A stretch of DNA of 64,000 nucleotides, from assembly GCA_949592205.1 (NCBI GenBank), contig CATIUR010000003.1, forward strand, positions 73,312,501 to 73,376,500, in the 5' to 3' direction. This document shows positions 46,085 to 55,998 of this stretch, piece after piece. The DNA is from Helichrysum umbraculigerum. Lineage: Eukaryota; Streptophyta; Magnoliopsida; Asterales; Asteraceae. How positions within the stretch are numbered: position 1 is the first letter of the stretch; each line of letters opens with the position of its first letter. Under the pieces are notes generated by a model that worked only from the letters and a program-made list of their open reading frames with translations, was not told the DNA's origin and ran no database searches. The position numbers were made by a program, and so were the translations under genes.

Positions 46085-48663
46085 TGTAACACCTGCTAAA
46101 TTAGGATAATTAATTATGCCTAATTAATTGTAACTAGTTGTAATTAGTATGTAATAGGACTAATTGCAGACTCTATTTGTATATATATAAGGTGATTTAT
46201 ATATATATGTGTGTACTTACGCGATTTGGATTAATCGTACGAATTAACCGGACGGAGTCCGACACAGTTACTTGGACGTTGGTGACAGAAACTTACCTAA
46301 ATAATGAGAACGTATTTTATTATATAAAATACACAGCGAACAAACATTATTTATAATATCGCGACGACATTTTAAATAATTTAACGAATACGTATTAAAC
46401 GCGAGTTAAGAATTTTAATACTTCGACAAATGTTTTTATAATTAATTTCAAGGTATTTCATTTAAAATATTCCCGTCACCTTTTAAAAATATAACTACTT
46501 GATATAACGTTTAAACGACGGAGGAAACGAACACCGCACGGAGCGCGGAGGCGCGGACTGAAAATGGGAGGCTTAACCTCCCACCTCCTTTTCTTTTCTT
46601 TTCATTTTCTCATTTTCTTTCTCTTTCTTCCTTTCTTTTCTCTCAACTAACAAAACCACCACCACCTTACAAAATCACAAAATAACATCACGAAACGACG
46701 CCGAATCATATCACTCCTTTGGAATAAAAGAACCACGGCATCCCGATCTACCTTTCCATCTTTTCGGATTTACGATCCGACATTTTGTAAGTTTCCGACA
46801 AAACCCGAAACTCTCCGTTTTTACTCATTTTTACGTTTTTATGGTTTATATATGCTTAAAATGTCCAAAAATGGGTTGGGTAAAAGATTTGGACCTAACG
46901 GAAGCTTTTCGACCGATTTTCCGGCCACCAATTTCCGATCAGACCGCTACGTCGCAGAGACGCTGGGCTATCTGCGACGTAGCTCAAAACGTCGCAATAC
47001 ACCTCACAACGTCGCACATAGCGACGTCGTTACCAACGTCGCATTAAGTGGCCAACGTCGCACTTAGCGACGTCGCGACCTACGTCGCACAAAAATCTCA
47101 ACGTCGCATTAGCGACGCCACCCCCTACGTCGCATTGATTTGCGAAGGTCGCATCATGCGACGTACAAGCCCACGTCGCACCCTACGTCGCTTGCAACGT
47201 CGCATGCTACGTCGCATGCTACGTCGCACAAACCAGAAACTAGAAAAACACAGATTTTTACTAAGTGTCGGAACCAAGATTTTAACACCTGATTTTACCC
47301 AAATTCAGATCCAGATGCGTTTTTCGTCAAAGTAATATAGTAGAAATAAAAATTTTCCAAGCTGACCTGGCAGCTCGACCCCAGCCAGGGGCTCTGCCCC
47401 TTGGACCCCGCCAGGGGCTGCCGCCCCTTGGACCCCGCTACCAGGGGCGCTGCCCCCGGACCCCCGTCATTAAATGTTGTAAATACTTTTCACACTAAGT
47501 GTTGAACACTTACAAATAACGAAACCTGATTCAACGATACATATAATGATAACACTTTGAATCATTATTACAAACCGTCACCAACGGGCCATATTTGTTT
47601 TCAAACTACAAACGGATTACTAAACAAACACTTGGACATAATGAGTTGTGTAAACAACTAGCCTAGATGGTCTTGCGAGACATCTACTTACTTAACTTTA
47701 TATGTTTAGGCATTTGAAGGTTACGGGTTCGGAGAACCTACGGTTGATATTACTTACTCGTTTATTGATATAAACGTACTTGCAAAGACTCAGGTGAGTC
47801 TTACGGCCCCACTTTTACTGTTTTATCTTATTGGGGGAGATACATGCTACTTATTTTTCCTGAACACAAAGTACTAAACTGATTTCTATACCAAACGGAA
47901 TTGCATGAGTTAGTTACTATTTACTGAAGTCTCTCCATCATATATCGTTAGTTATGGACTTAAGCGCGAACAGTAGTTAATGGATCCATTAGGGAAATGA
48001 CCCTCCCCACCCGGGGCAGTAGCGCTGCCACGTACCGATTTACACGTATAAACGGGTGACAACTTATTCGTTACTGATGCTTGCTCACTTACGAGCATGT
48101 CACGGGAGCAAACATATTACTTACGGGTTAAGCTTCGATTATGAGCCTCATGGCAACGGTATAAACTTACTTATTTTCATTTGCTGGATTGCAAATACTG
48201 ATTTTACGATTGCTGGATTGCAATGGCTGATTTTACGCCTACGGGCATTACTAATGAAATCTCGTGTTCAAAGCCGATATTACTTACAAACCTGTGAGAT
48301 TCACCAACCTTTTGGTTGACACTTTTTAGCATGTTTTCTCAGGTACCCGGATGGAGTAGGATTACTCCAGGATTTTAGCTAGAGTCGCATGATTTCCACA
48401 CAACTGCATTAACGGAGATTCTTAGCATTATCTTTTGTATATTTTGATTATGTAATAGAATCTCCCGCTACACGCGCGGACTCTAGGGAAACTACATTTT
48501 TGTATACGAAAACACTAAGTTTTCAAACAATATATCTATGGAATGTAACTAATTTACAAACGTTGCATATAAAGGTCGTTTACTTTATCTTTGTGCTATG
48601 ATATTTGATTAGTAACACCCCAAACTATGCTTCCGCAAAACAGTGAATTTCGGGGGTGTTACA
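46085..48663 (+). repeat. Element C 3' LTR (2579 bp)
   Basis: Differs from the 5' LTR at about five positions by eye (for example near 46,547, 46,771, 46,989, 48,309 and 48,473), mostly transitions. It ends TGTTACA before the TSD. Confidence 0.95.
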
Positions 48664-49440
48664 GTTTTGGTTTGCGTATCTTATTCTTTATTTAATTTTG
48701 AATGTGTTTTATTATTGAATATTGATTATGATTATGTTTAATTTAATTATGAACTAATATTTATTGTATTTGCTTAGATTTATATTATTGTTGGAACTAT
48801 GTTATTGAATGTTTATTATACAAGAATTGTTTGTGTTATATTATATTAATAATGGTTCTTGATTTAGTTAACTGATTTATATAAACTAGAATGACCATAA
48901 AAAGTTTCTATGAATTAGGTAATTATGTTCACATCTTGATATCATTTATTAATGTTAAGTAATCTTATAATTCAACCGATGCTAGAAATTGTATCAACAA
49001 GATGTTGATAGATCTTAATGGAATAGAAATACATGTAACACCCCCAAATTTAACAGTTTGCGGAAGCGAGTTTTGGGTGTTACTAATCAATAATCACAAG
49101 CACAAATGATACAGTGAACGACTCTAAATGAGACGTTCGAAAAGTTATTACATTAATATATAAGTAGTTCAAAATACAAGCTCGAGTTTCGTATAAATTC
49201 CTAGAGATTCTAATACATAAAGTACAAAAGTAATGTATGTAAATCTCCAAGCTTGTAAATGCATGCGACTCGAGCTAGGTAAGCTTATCCTGCTGGGCAT
49301 CCCTACTGATGTTGTGTACCTGAGAAGCATTACTAAAACGGTCAACCAAAAAGGTTGGTGAATCTCACAGGTTTGTAAGTAAGTAAACAGTTTGAACACA
49401 CAAGTAGTAATTGTAAATCGTAAGCCAGCCAGTAAGTAAC

Positions 49441-49735
49441 GATCGCAGGTCATGCTAATCGTTCACTTAAGTATTGATTGCAGGTCATGCTAATCCTTTG
49501 TAAGTAGGTGGTTGCAGGTCTTGCTAACCGTAATGAGTAACGATCGCAGGTCATGCCAATCGTTCACTCCGTAATGATTGCAGGTCATGCTAATCATGCG
49601 TTTCCACGAACTACCATAATTGAAGCTTAACATACAGTAAATAATAGTACCCCCGTGAATGTAATCCAAATCATTCATAGTAAACCAGTAAGAAAATGCC
49701 ATAAGCCACCATGATTGCAGGTCATGCTAATCATG
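49441..49735. repeat. Six copies of GATTGCAGGTCATGCTAATC in element E LTR
   Basis: Copies start at 49,441, 49,476, 49,510, 49,542, 49,576 and 49,713, so the first five are 32-35 bp apart. Each word is a hairpin (GATT-GCA ... TGC-TAATC). Small changes between copies tend to be matched by a change in the other arm (GATC with AATC is an exception). Confidence 0.85.
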
Positions 49736-50287
49736 CGATAACTCGGCCATTATCAGTTTTATGAAAACAAGTAATGCATCTCACCCCTGAGTATTAAACA
49801 GAAAAATAGGGGCTGTGAGACTCACCTGAGTTTAGCAGACAATACAGTAAGCAAGCAAAGTAGTATCCGAACTAGCAGCCCTTAGCGTCCTAATACGCAT
49901 AAGGTTCAGTAAGTAAATGGAATACTTGTAAGGTATCCATGCTAGTTGTTCCCAAACTAGTTAATGTCCAAGTATTTGTTTGTACGTTTGTAATCTTTTG
50001 TAATTAAGTGTGGCCCGTTGGTGACGTAGGTGTAATAATAATTCAAATATTATTATTATGTAATTCATTGTGTTTGTATACTTGTAAAGCATATACATAA
50101 GTTGATTATTTGTAACGTGATATATAACTGTTGTTCGGATGTAAGTCCGTGCGAGTGTAAACTCGTGCGAGTGTAAGCTCGTCTTTATATAACAAGTGGT
50201 TCGAGTGTAAGCTCGTAGTAACGTGGGTGTAATCCCAAACCATGTGTAAGTATCCTTAGATTTTCTATTATTTTATCCGAAAATATA

Positions 50288-50342
<55 letters not shown>

Positions 50343-50369
50343 CCGAAGGTGCCAAAATTTAACATCAAG

Positions 50370-50700
50370 GGTCAAAAATACAATTTTTCCGAAAGTCAAC
50401 TCGCAGTCAAAAAGTCAACTCGCAAAGTCAACTCGCAAGTCAAAAGTCAACTAGCAGAAGTCAACTCGCAAGTCAAAAGTCAACTCGCAAGTCTTTAGTT
50501 CGCAAGTCAAGAGTCAACTCGCAAGTCTTCAACTCGCAAGTCAAAGTCAACTAGCAAGTCTTCAACTCGCCAGTCAAAGTCAACTCGCAAGTCTTCAGTT
50601 CGCAAGTCAAAAGTCAACTCGCAAGTCTTCAACTCGCAAGTCAAAAGTCAACTCGCAAGTCTTCAACTCGCAAGTCAAAGTCAACTCGCAGAAGTCAACT
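50370..50700 (-). repeat. TTGACT (W-box core) array in element E LTR
   Basis: Irregular units of about 17 and 35 bp built from AGTCAACTCGCA and AAGTCTTCAACTCGC. I count about 22 AGTCAA words, i.e. TTGACT on the element strand, plus one GGTCAA. TTGAC(C/T) is the core bound by plant WRKY factors. The array lies in the LTR upstream region in element sense. Confidence 0.85.
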
Positions 50701-52191
50701 GTTGGTGTTTTTGTTATCGTAACTTGGTCAAACGAGCTCGGTTTGACCCGAAACTTTTAGGGAAGTCTTAAAATAGTTTATAGAGCCTAAGAAAATTATC
50801 GGTTCGTGTCGGGGTTCACCCGGAGTGTCGGTTTTGCAAATTTACCAAAACAGTCCCTATTTTTAGTTTTCAGAAATTTTACTCGGTTTCCACCCTCGAT
50901 TTAATCCATTTGTAGTCCGATTCAAGTCCAACCAAAAATCACACATGTTCTACTATATGTAATGTTCATTTCTGCATTTTATGGTATTTTCATATGTCCG
51001 TTTAATATTTTAAACAAAAATAAATATGTCGAGGGGTCGGATTCGGTCCAGAACAGACCTATGTCCAAAGATCAAGTAATAGCCGAAAATGGGTGTATTT
51101 CTGGAAGTAGCTAAAGAAGAACTTTTTGTTCAGGACGAAAATACCAAACTTTTCCAAGTGGTCTCACACGTTTATTTAACCTACAACTCGAGTTATGGTT
51201 GTTTTCGTGCGACGGTTTTTCTGGCCAGGAAGTGGTATGTACATAAGTGTTTTAAAAACGAGTTTTAACCAAAGATTTGGATATTTCTTTGTTAAGTAAG
51301 CAACTAAACATGTTAATAAGTAGTAACCAAGTAAATCTAGCAAAGGAAAAGAGATCCTTACAACGAGATCAAAGATCTAGAGTCGAAATAGGATGTGGAG
51401 GTGACTAGCTTCGGTTCCTTGCTTCTACCTTTGTTTTTCTTCAAGAATGAAATGGTGGCTGATGGTGGATGGTGGTGGTGGCTATGATTTCGTGGGGAAG
51501 AGAGGGAGAGAGAGTAGAGAGGGTGTATTGAGTGAAATGAAAGAGTGAAGTGAGTATGGGGTGTGGAGTGGAGTAGTAGGCAACAAAAGGGGTGGGAATG
51601 GGTATGGGAACCCATACTTATGCAGATTTTCTGCATAAAATCGAGTGGGTCCCACCCATGTGATGTTTAAATTGTTTCCCCAAAGTTACGTTAAGTGCGG
51701 TGCTCGTTTACCCGGTCGTTTTACGTTTTAATTAATCGTATAACGTTTTATATAATACGTTTTGTTAACGATTTAAAACCCGATATTTTAAATAAAAGTT
51801 TTACTCAAATAACACATTTTAAGTTACTAAAATAATATTCGAGATTTCGTTTGGTCATCGGTCGCGAATCGTGCGTTTATTCGAATTGTGTAACGTTTCT
51901 AAACGTGTTAACCGTACGCGTGTAATCGCGATATTTTTAGCCGAAGTATTTTATCAAAATACTTATTATGAAGTTATAAAATATAACTTAAGTGTATTTC
52001 GTGTGTCGGGCGCGTCTCGCGCATTTTTGTACTGTAAAGTCACGTTTTAAACAAAACGTATAACGTGTAATATATTTTCGTAATATAATAAAGTAAATAA
52101 TGTTTGTTTGGATAAATCCACATTATCTTTAAAAGTTGTCACCAACGTTCATATTTTGTATTTTTGTAATCTCATACGATTTGAACGAATC

Positions 52192-52268
<77 letters not shown>

Positions 52269-52382
52269 CTATATACATATATAGTAAGTAATTATCGTAC
52301 TTAGTCCTATTTCATACTAAATACAGTAGTAAACAAGTAATTAGGAAAATTTTAAATTTACCCTAATTTTGGGGTTGTTACA

Positions 52383-52395
52383 TTCTCCCCTTGTT
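52383..52395 (-). other. Element E polypurine tract
   Basis: Minus strand AACAAGGGGAGAA just before the LTR, with the shared phrase TTTCGGGACGAAATTC before it. Confidence 0.85.
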
Positions 52396-52525
52396 AGGAG
52401 AATTTCGTCCCGAAATTTGTTCGAAGTAGTAATCGCTTGTTTCTTAATCCTATTGGGTACTTAGGATCTAAGAAAGTATACACGGAATATGAGGAAATCA
52501 GACAAAAGTAATTTAGGCGAGAATT

Positions 52526-53439
52526 TTAAATAAGCATACCCGGGTTAAGCAAGTCAACAAGTCTCGGGTTTTCATCCTCCCTAGCGTTGAGTACATAAGC
52601 TCTTCCTCGAGCAGGGTTGTTTTTCAGCTTTGGGCAGTCCTTCCTGAAGTGCCCGATACCGTTGCACTCATAGCAGGTTTTGGGTGCAGGGGTATCAGTG
52701 CCAGTGGGGTTGGTTCGACAGTCTTGGGCCAGGTGCCCGAATTTCTTGCAATTGGAACAGGGACATGGGCCATCATGGTGTAAACCGCATTTGGAACAGT
52801 AAGGTTTGCTCCCCTTGTAAGCCTTTGAGTCATTGGCATTGACTGTTGTAGGCTTTTTATCAGAAGTCGGGTTGGACGAGTGGGGACTTACTTCCCATTT
52901 GCGTTTGTTATTTGCAGGTGGGGTTGAAGTCGAGCCACGACGGACAGAATTGGCCGTTAACTCATGGGCCATGTGAATGGCGCTCTGGATAGTTCCTGGT
53001 TTAGATGAAGTCACCAGATCTTGAAGTCGCTCAGGAAGTCCATCGACGTATTTCTCGATCCTTTTGTACTCAGGATCAACCATAGTTGGGCAGAGAAGTG
53101 CCAGCTGGTGAAAACGGTTGGTGTAACCAGTGATGTCATTTCCCTGCATCTTGTGATTCCAGAATTCTATCTCCAGTTGTTTCAGTTCATCTTGGGCAGT
53201 ACTCGCCCCTCAGCATAATCTTCAGCTCATTCCATGGAAGTTTGTAGGCATTGGCAACACTCACAGTCTGAGCGTAGGTGTTCCACCAAGTAAGGGCAGT
53301 GTCAGAAAATGTGCTGGCTGCGAACTTGACCTTGTCGTCCTCAATGCAGTTGCAGATAAGGAATACTGATTCTATCTTCTCGATCCATCGTATTAGACCG
53401 ATTGCTCCTTCAGTACCTGCAAAGCTCAAGGGTTTGCAG
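52526..53439 (-). pseudogene. Element E gag, frameshifted and interrupted
   Basis: From the D insertion leftward the minus strand encodes FAGTEGAIGLIRWIEKIE and TALTWWNTYAQTVSVANAY up to GEYCPR (about 53,188). Compared with C and D, about two bases are then missing and the frame changes to 53,149-52,526: EYKRIEKYVDGLPERLQDL and knuckles CSNCKKFGHLAQDC and CYECNGIGHFRKDC. It ends RAYVLNAREDENPRL and a short unique tail, diverging from C/D before the protease. It could supply a capsid only if the frameshift were absent. Confidence 0.88.
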
Positions 53440-55964
53440 TGTAACACCCCCAAATTTAATGATTTGCGGAAGCATACTTGGGTGTTACTAATCAATATAC
53501 AAAGCACAAGATATACAGCAAACGACCTCTAAATGAGACGTTTTGTAAAATAATTACATTTCATAATTAAATCGTTTGAAAACATATAGTTTTCTTTACA
53601 AAAATATGTAAGCCTAGAGTCCGCGTATGTGGCGGGAGATTCTATTACATAACCATAGTTACAAAAGATAATGCCAAAGAATCTCCGTTAAATGCAGTTT
53701 GGAAATCATGCGACTCTAGCTAGTAATCCTGGAGTGATCCTACTCCGTAAGTGTACCTGAGAATACATGCTAAAAGGGGTCAACCAAAAGGTTGGTGAAT
53801 CTCACAGGTTTATCAGTAAATAATCAGTTTGAACACAAGATTTCATCAGTAGTGCCCGTAGGCGTATATCAAGTATTTGCAAATCTCGCAAAAGTAAAGA
53901 AATCAAGTTATACCGTTGCCATGAGGCTCATAATCGAAGCTTAACCCGTAAATAATCAGTTGCTCCCGTGACATGCTCGAAATTGAGCAAGCATAAGTAA
54001 CGAAATAATAGTCACCCGTTTCTACGTGTAAATCAGTACGTGGTAGCGCTACTACCCCGGGCAGGGAGGGTCATTTCCCTAATGGATCCATTAACTACTG
54101 TTCGCGCTTAAGTCCATAACTAACGATATATGATGGAGAGACTTCAGTGATTAGTAATTAACTCATGCAATTCCGTTTGGTATAGAATTCAGTTTAGTAC
54201 TTGTGTTCAGGAAAAATAAGTAGCATGTATCTCCCCCAATAAGATAAAACAGTAAAAGTGGGGCCGTAAGACTCACCTGAGTCGAGTAGTAAGCGGTGGA
54301 ATTCAGTAAGCAGTGAGTAGGTTCTCCGAACCCGTAACCTTTAAATGCCTAAACATATAAAGTCAAGTAAGTAGATGTCTCGCAAGACCATCTAGTCTAG
54401 TTGTCTACACAACTCGTTATGTCCAAGTGTTTGTTTAGTAATCCGTTTGTAGTTTGAAAACAAGTATGGCCCGTTGGTGACGGTTTGTAATAAGGATTCA
54501 AAGTGTTATCATTATATGTATCGTTGAATCAGGTTTCGTTATTTGTAAGTGTTCGACACTTAGTGTGAAAAGTATTTACGACATCTAAACACGGGGGTCC
54601 GGGGGCAGCGCCCCTGGTAGCGGGGTCCAAGGGGCGGCAGCCCCTGGCGGGGTCCAAGGGGCAGAGCCCCTGGCTGGGGTCGAGCTGCCAGGTCAGCTTG
54701 GAAAATTTTTATTTCTACTATATTGCTTTGACGAAAAACGCATCTGGATCCGAATTTGGGTAAAATCAGGTGTTAAAATCTTGATTCCGACACTTAGTAA
54801 AAATCTGAGTTTTCAAAGTTCTGTTTTGTGCGACGTTGGGTGCGACGTCGCAGGTAGGATTGCGACGTTGAGCATGACGTCGCTAAAGGCGACGTTTCGC
54901 AATTTAATGCGACGTAGGGTGCTGCGTCGCTAATGCGACGTAGGGTGCTGCGTCGCTAACGCGACGTAATAGGCTGCGTCGCTATATGCGACGTCGAGGA
55001 TTCGTGCGACGTTGTGACTGACGTCGCACTATGCGACGTTACGAGGGGTTTTGCGACGTCGCAGCTGACGTCGCATAAATCTGGGTCCAAAAGCGACGTA
55101 GCGTTCTGTTGGCCGGAAAATGTGTCGAAAACGAGTTTTTCGGTTTCCGTTTGGTCCAAAACTTTTACCCAACCCATTTTTGGACATTTTAAGCATATAT
55201 AAACTATAAAAACGTAAAAATTAGTAAAAACGGAGAGTTTCGGGTTTTGTCGGAAACTTACGAAATGCCGAAATGAAAATCCGGAAAGATAGGAATGTAG
55301 ATCGTGATGTCGTGGTCACTTTCCTCCAAACGAGTGGTATGATTCGGCGAGGTTTGATGGTGTTATTTGATGATTTTTGTGATGAAGGTGGTTTGATGAT
55401 TGAAAGTAAAAAAAAGAAAGAGAGAGAGATAATGAAAAGTGAAAATGGGGGAAAAAGAAAGAAGGTGGGAGGTTTTAACCTCCCATTTTCTGCCTCCGTC
55501 CCCTCGTTCCGTGCGGTGTTCGTTTCCTCCGTCGTTTTACGTTAAATTATTTATTTTTAGACGTTAATTATTCTTTTAAAATACGACAGTTATTAATTAA
55601 CTTACTTATAATTATTCCTTTAAATTTGTAGTAGTTGAAATATAATATAGCTTAGATTTAAGTATTTTTGTTCTCAAATCGTGTAAATTTTAATCGAGCA
55701 ATACGAGATAATTACTAGTTATTATAAAATAACATTTTGGGCTTAATTGCGTTATTTAGTTTTTAAACATTTGTTCACCAACGTCCGTATTAATCGAATA
55801 GAATTTCATTCTATTTAAGTTGCGTACGATTTAAGTCAAATCGCAAAGTTGTATATATTTATCAATATATAATCCGATACATAAATTAGCCTAACGCGGC
55901 ACTAATTACATGTATTAACAGAGAATTATGCACTAATTCTAGTCCTAATTTGCCGGTTGTTACA
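53440..55964 (-). repeat. Element D 3' LTR (2525 bp)
   Basis: TGTAACACCCCC ... CGGTTGTTACA on the plus strand. It contains the GGGGC/GCCCC hairpin cluster (about 54,590-54,680) and a GCGACGT array (54,829-55,105). Confidence 0.94.
54829..55105. repeat. GCGACGT / ACGTCGC array in element D LTR
   Basis: About 15 ACGT cores in GCGACGT or TGACGTCGC contexts, both orientations, plus GCGTCGC words. Same type and relative place as in C, but copy order and spacing differ. It is repeated at about 62,928-63,204 in the 5' LTR. Confidence 0.9.
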
Positions 55965-55977
55965 TTCTCCCCCTGTT
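55965..55977 (-). other. Element D polypurine tract
   Basis: Minus strand AACAGGGGGAGAA adjoining the 3' LTR, preceded by TTTCGGGACGAAATTC. Confidence 0.9.
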
Positions 55978-55998
55978 AAAAGAATTTCGTCCCGAAAT

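Larger units (their letters stand above)
37950..48663 (+). mobile_element. Element C: intact Tekay-like chromovirus (Ty3/gypsy), 10,714 bp, TSD GTTTT
   Basis: Two 2579-bp LTRs (TGTAACACC ... GGTGTTACA) enclose PBS, a leader ORF, a single gag-pol ORF and PPT. The TSD GTTTT is at 37,945-37,949 and 48,664-48,668, splitting element F. I noticed about five differences between the LTRs. Every expected part is present and open, so this is a candidate autonomous and recently active element. The lineage call rests on RT/integrase text and the chromodomain-like C-terminus. Confidence 0.95.
37169..49033 (+). mobile_element. Element F: LTR of another Athila/Tat-like retrotransposon, interrupted by C and then by E
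   Basis: F sequence is 37,169-37,949 and 48,669-49,033. It begins TGATAAGCATC, a start common in Athila/Tat LTRs, contains a TATAAATAG promoter at 37,766 and transcribed-leader-like AT-rich sequence after the C insertion. Its left context is ACTAT in the A LTR. The second LTR or internal region lies beyond E and D, out of view, so F could be a full element or a solo LTR. Confidence 0.65.
49034..52382 (-). repeat. Element E 3' LTR (3349 bp)
   Basis: Shares its ends and parts of U5-like sequence with C and D LTRs but is longer, with two (TA)n tracts (50,288-50,338 and 52,204-52,265), a GATTGCAGGTCATGC array and a TTGACT array. Confidence 0.85.
49034..53439 (-). mobile_element. Element E: gag-only, non-autonomous Tekay-like element (left part), cut by element D
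   Basis: Minus orientation: the 3' LTR is 49,034-52,382 (3349 bp, TGTAACACC ... TTGTTACA on the plus strand), then PPT, then the end of gag. Only about 130 bp separate the gag stop from the PPT, so protease, RT, RNase H and integrase are absent. D has inserted inside gag at 53,440, so the 5' part of E lies beyond the window. The left context in F is ATACA. It probably used enzymes from C/D-like elements. Confidence 0.85.
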
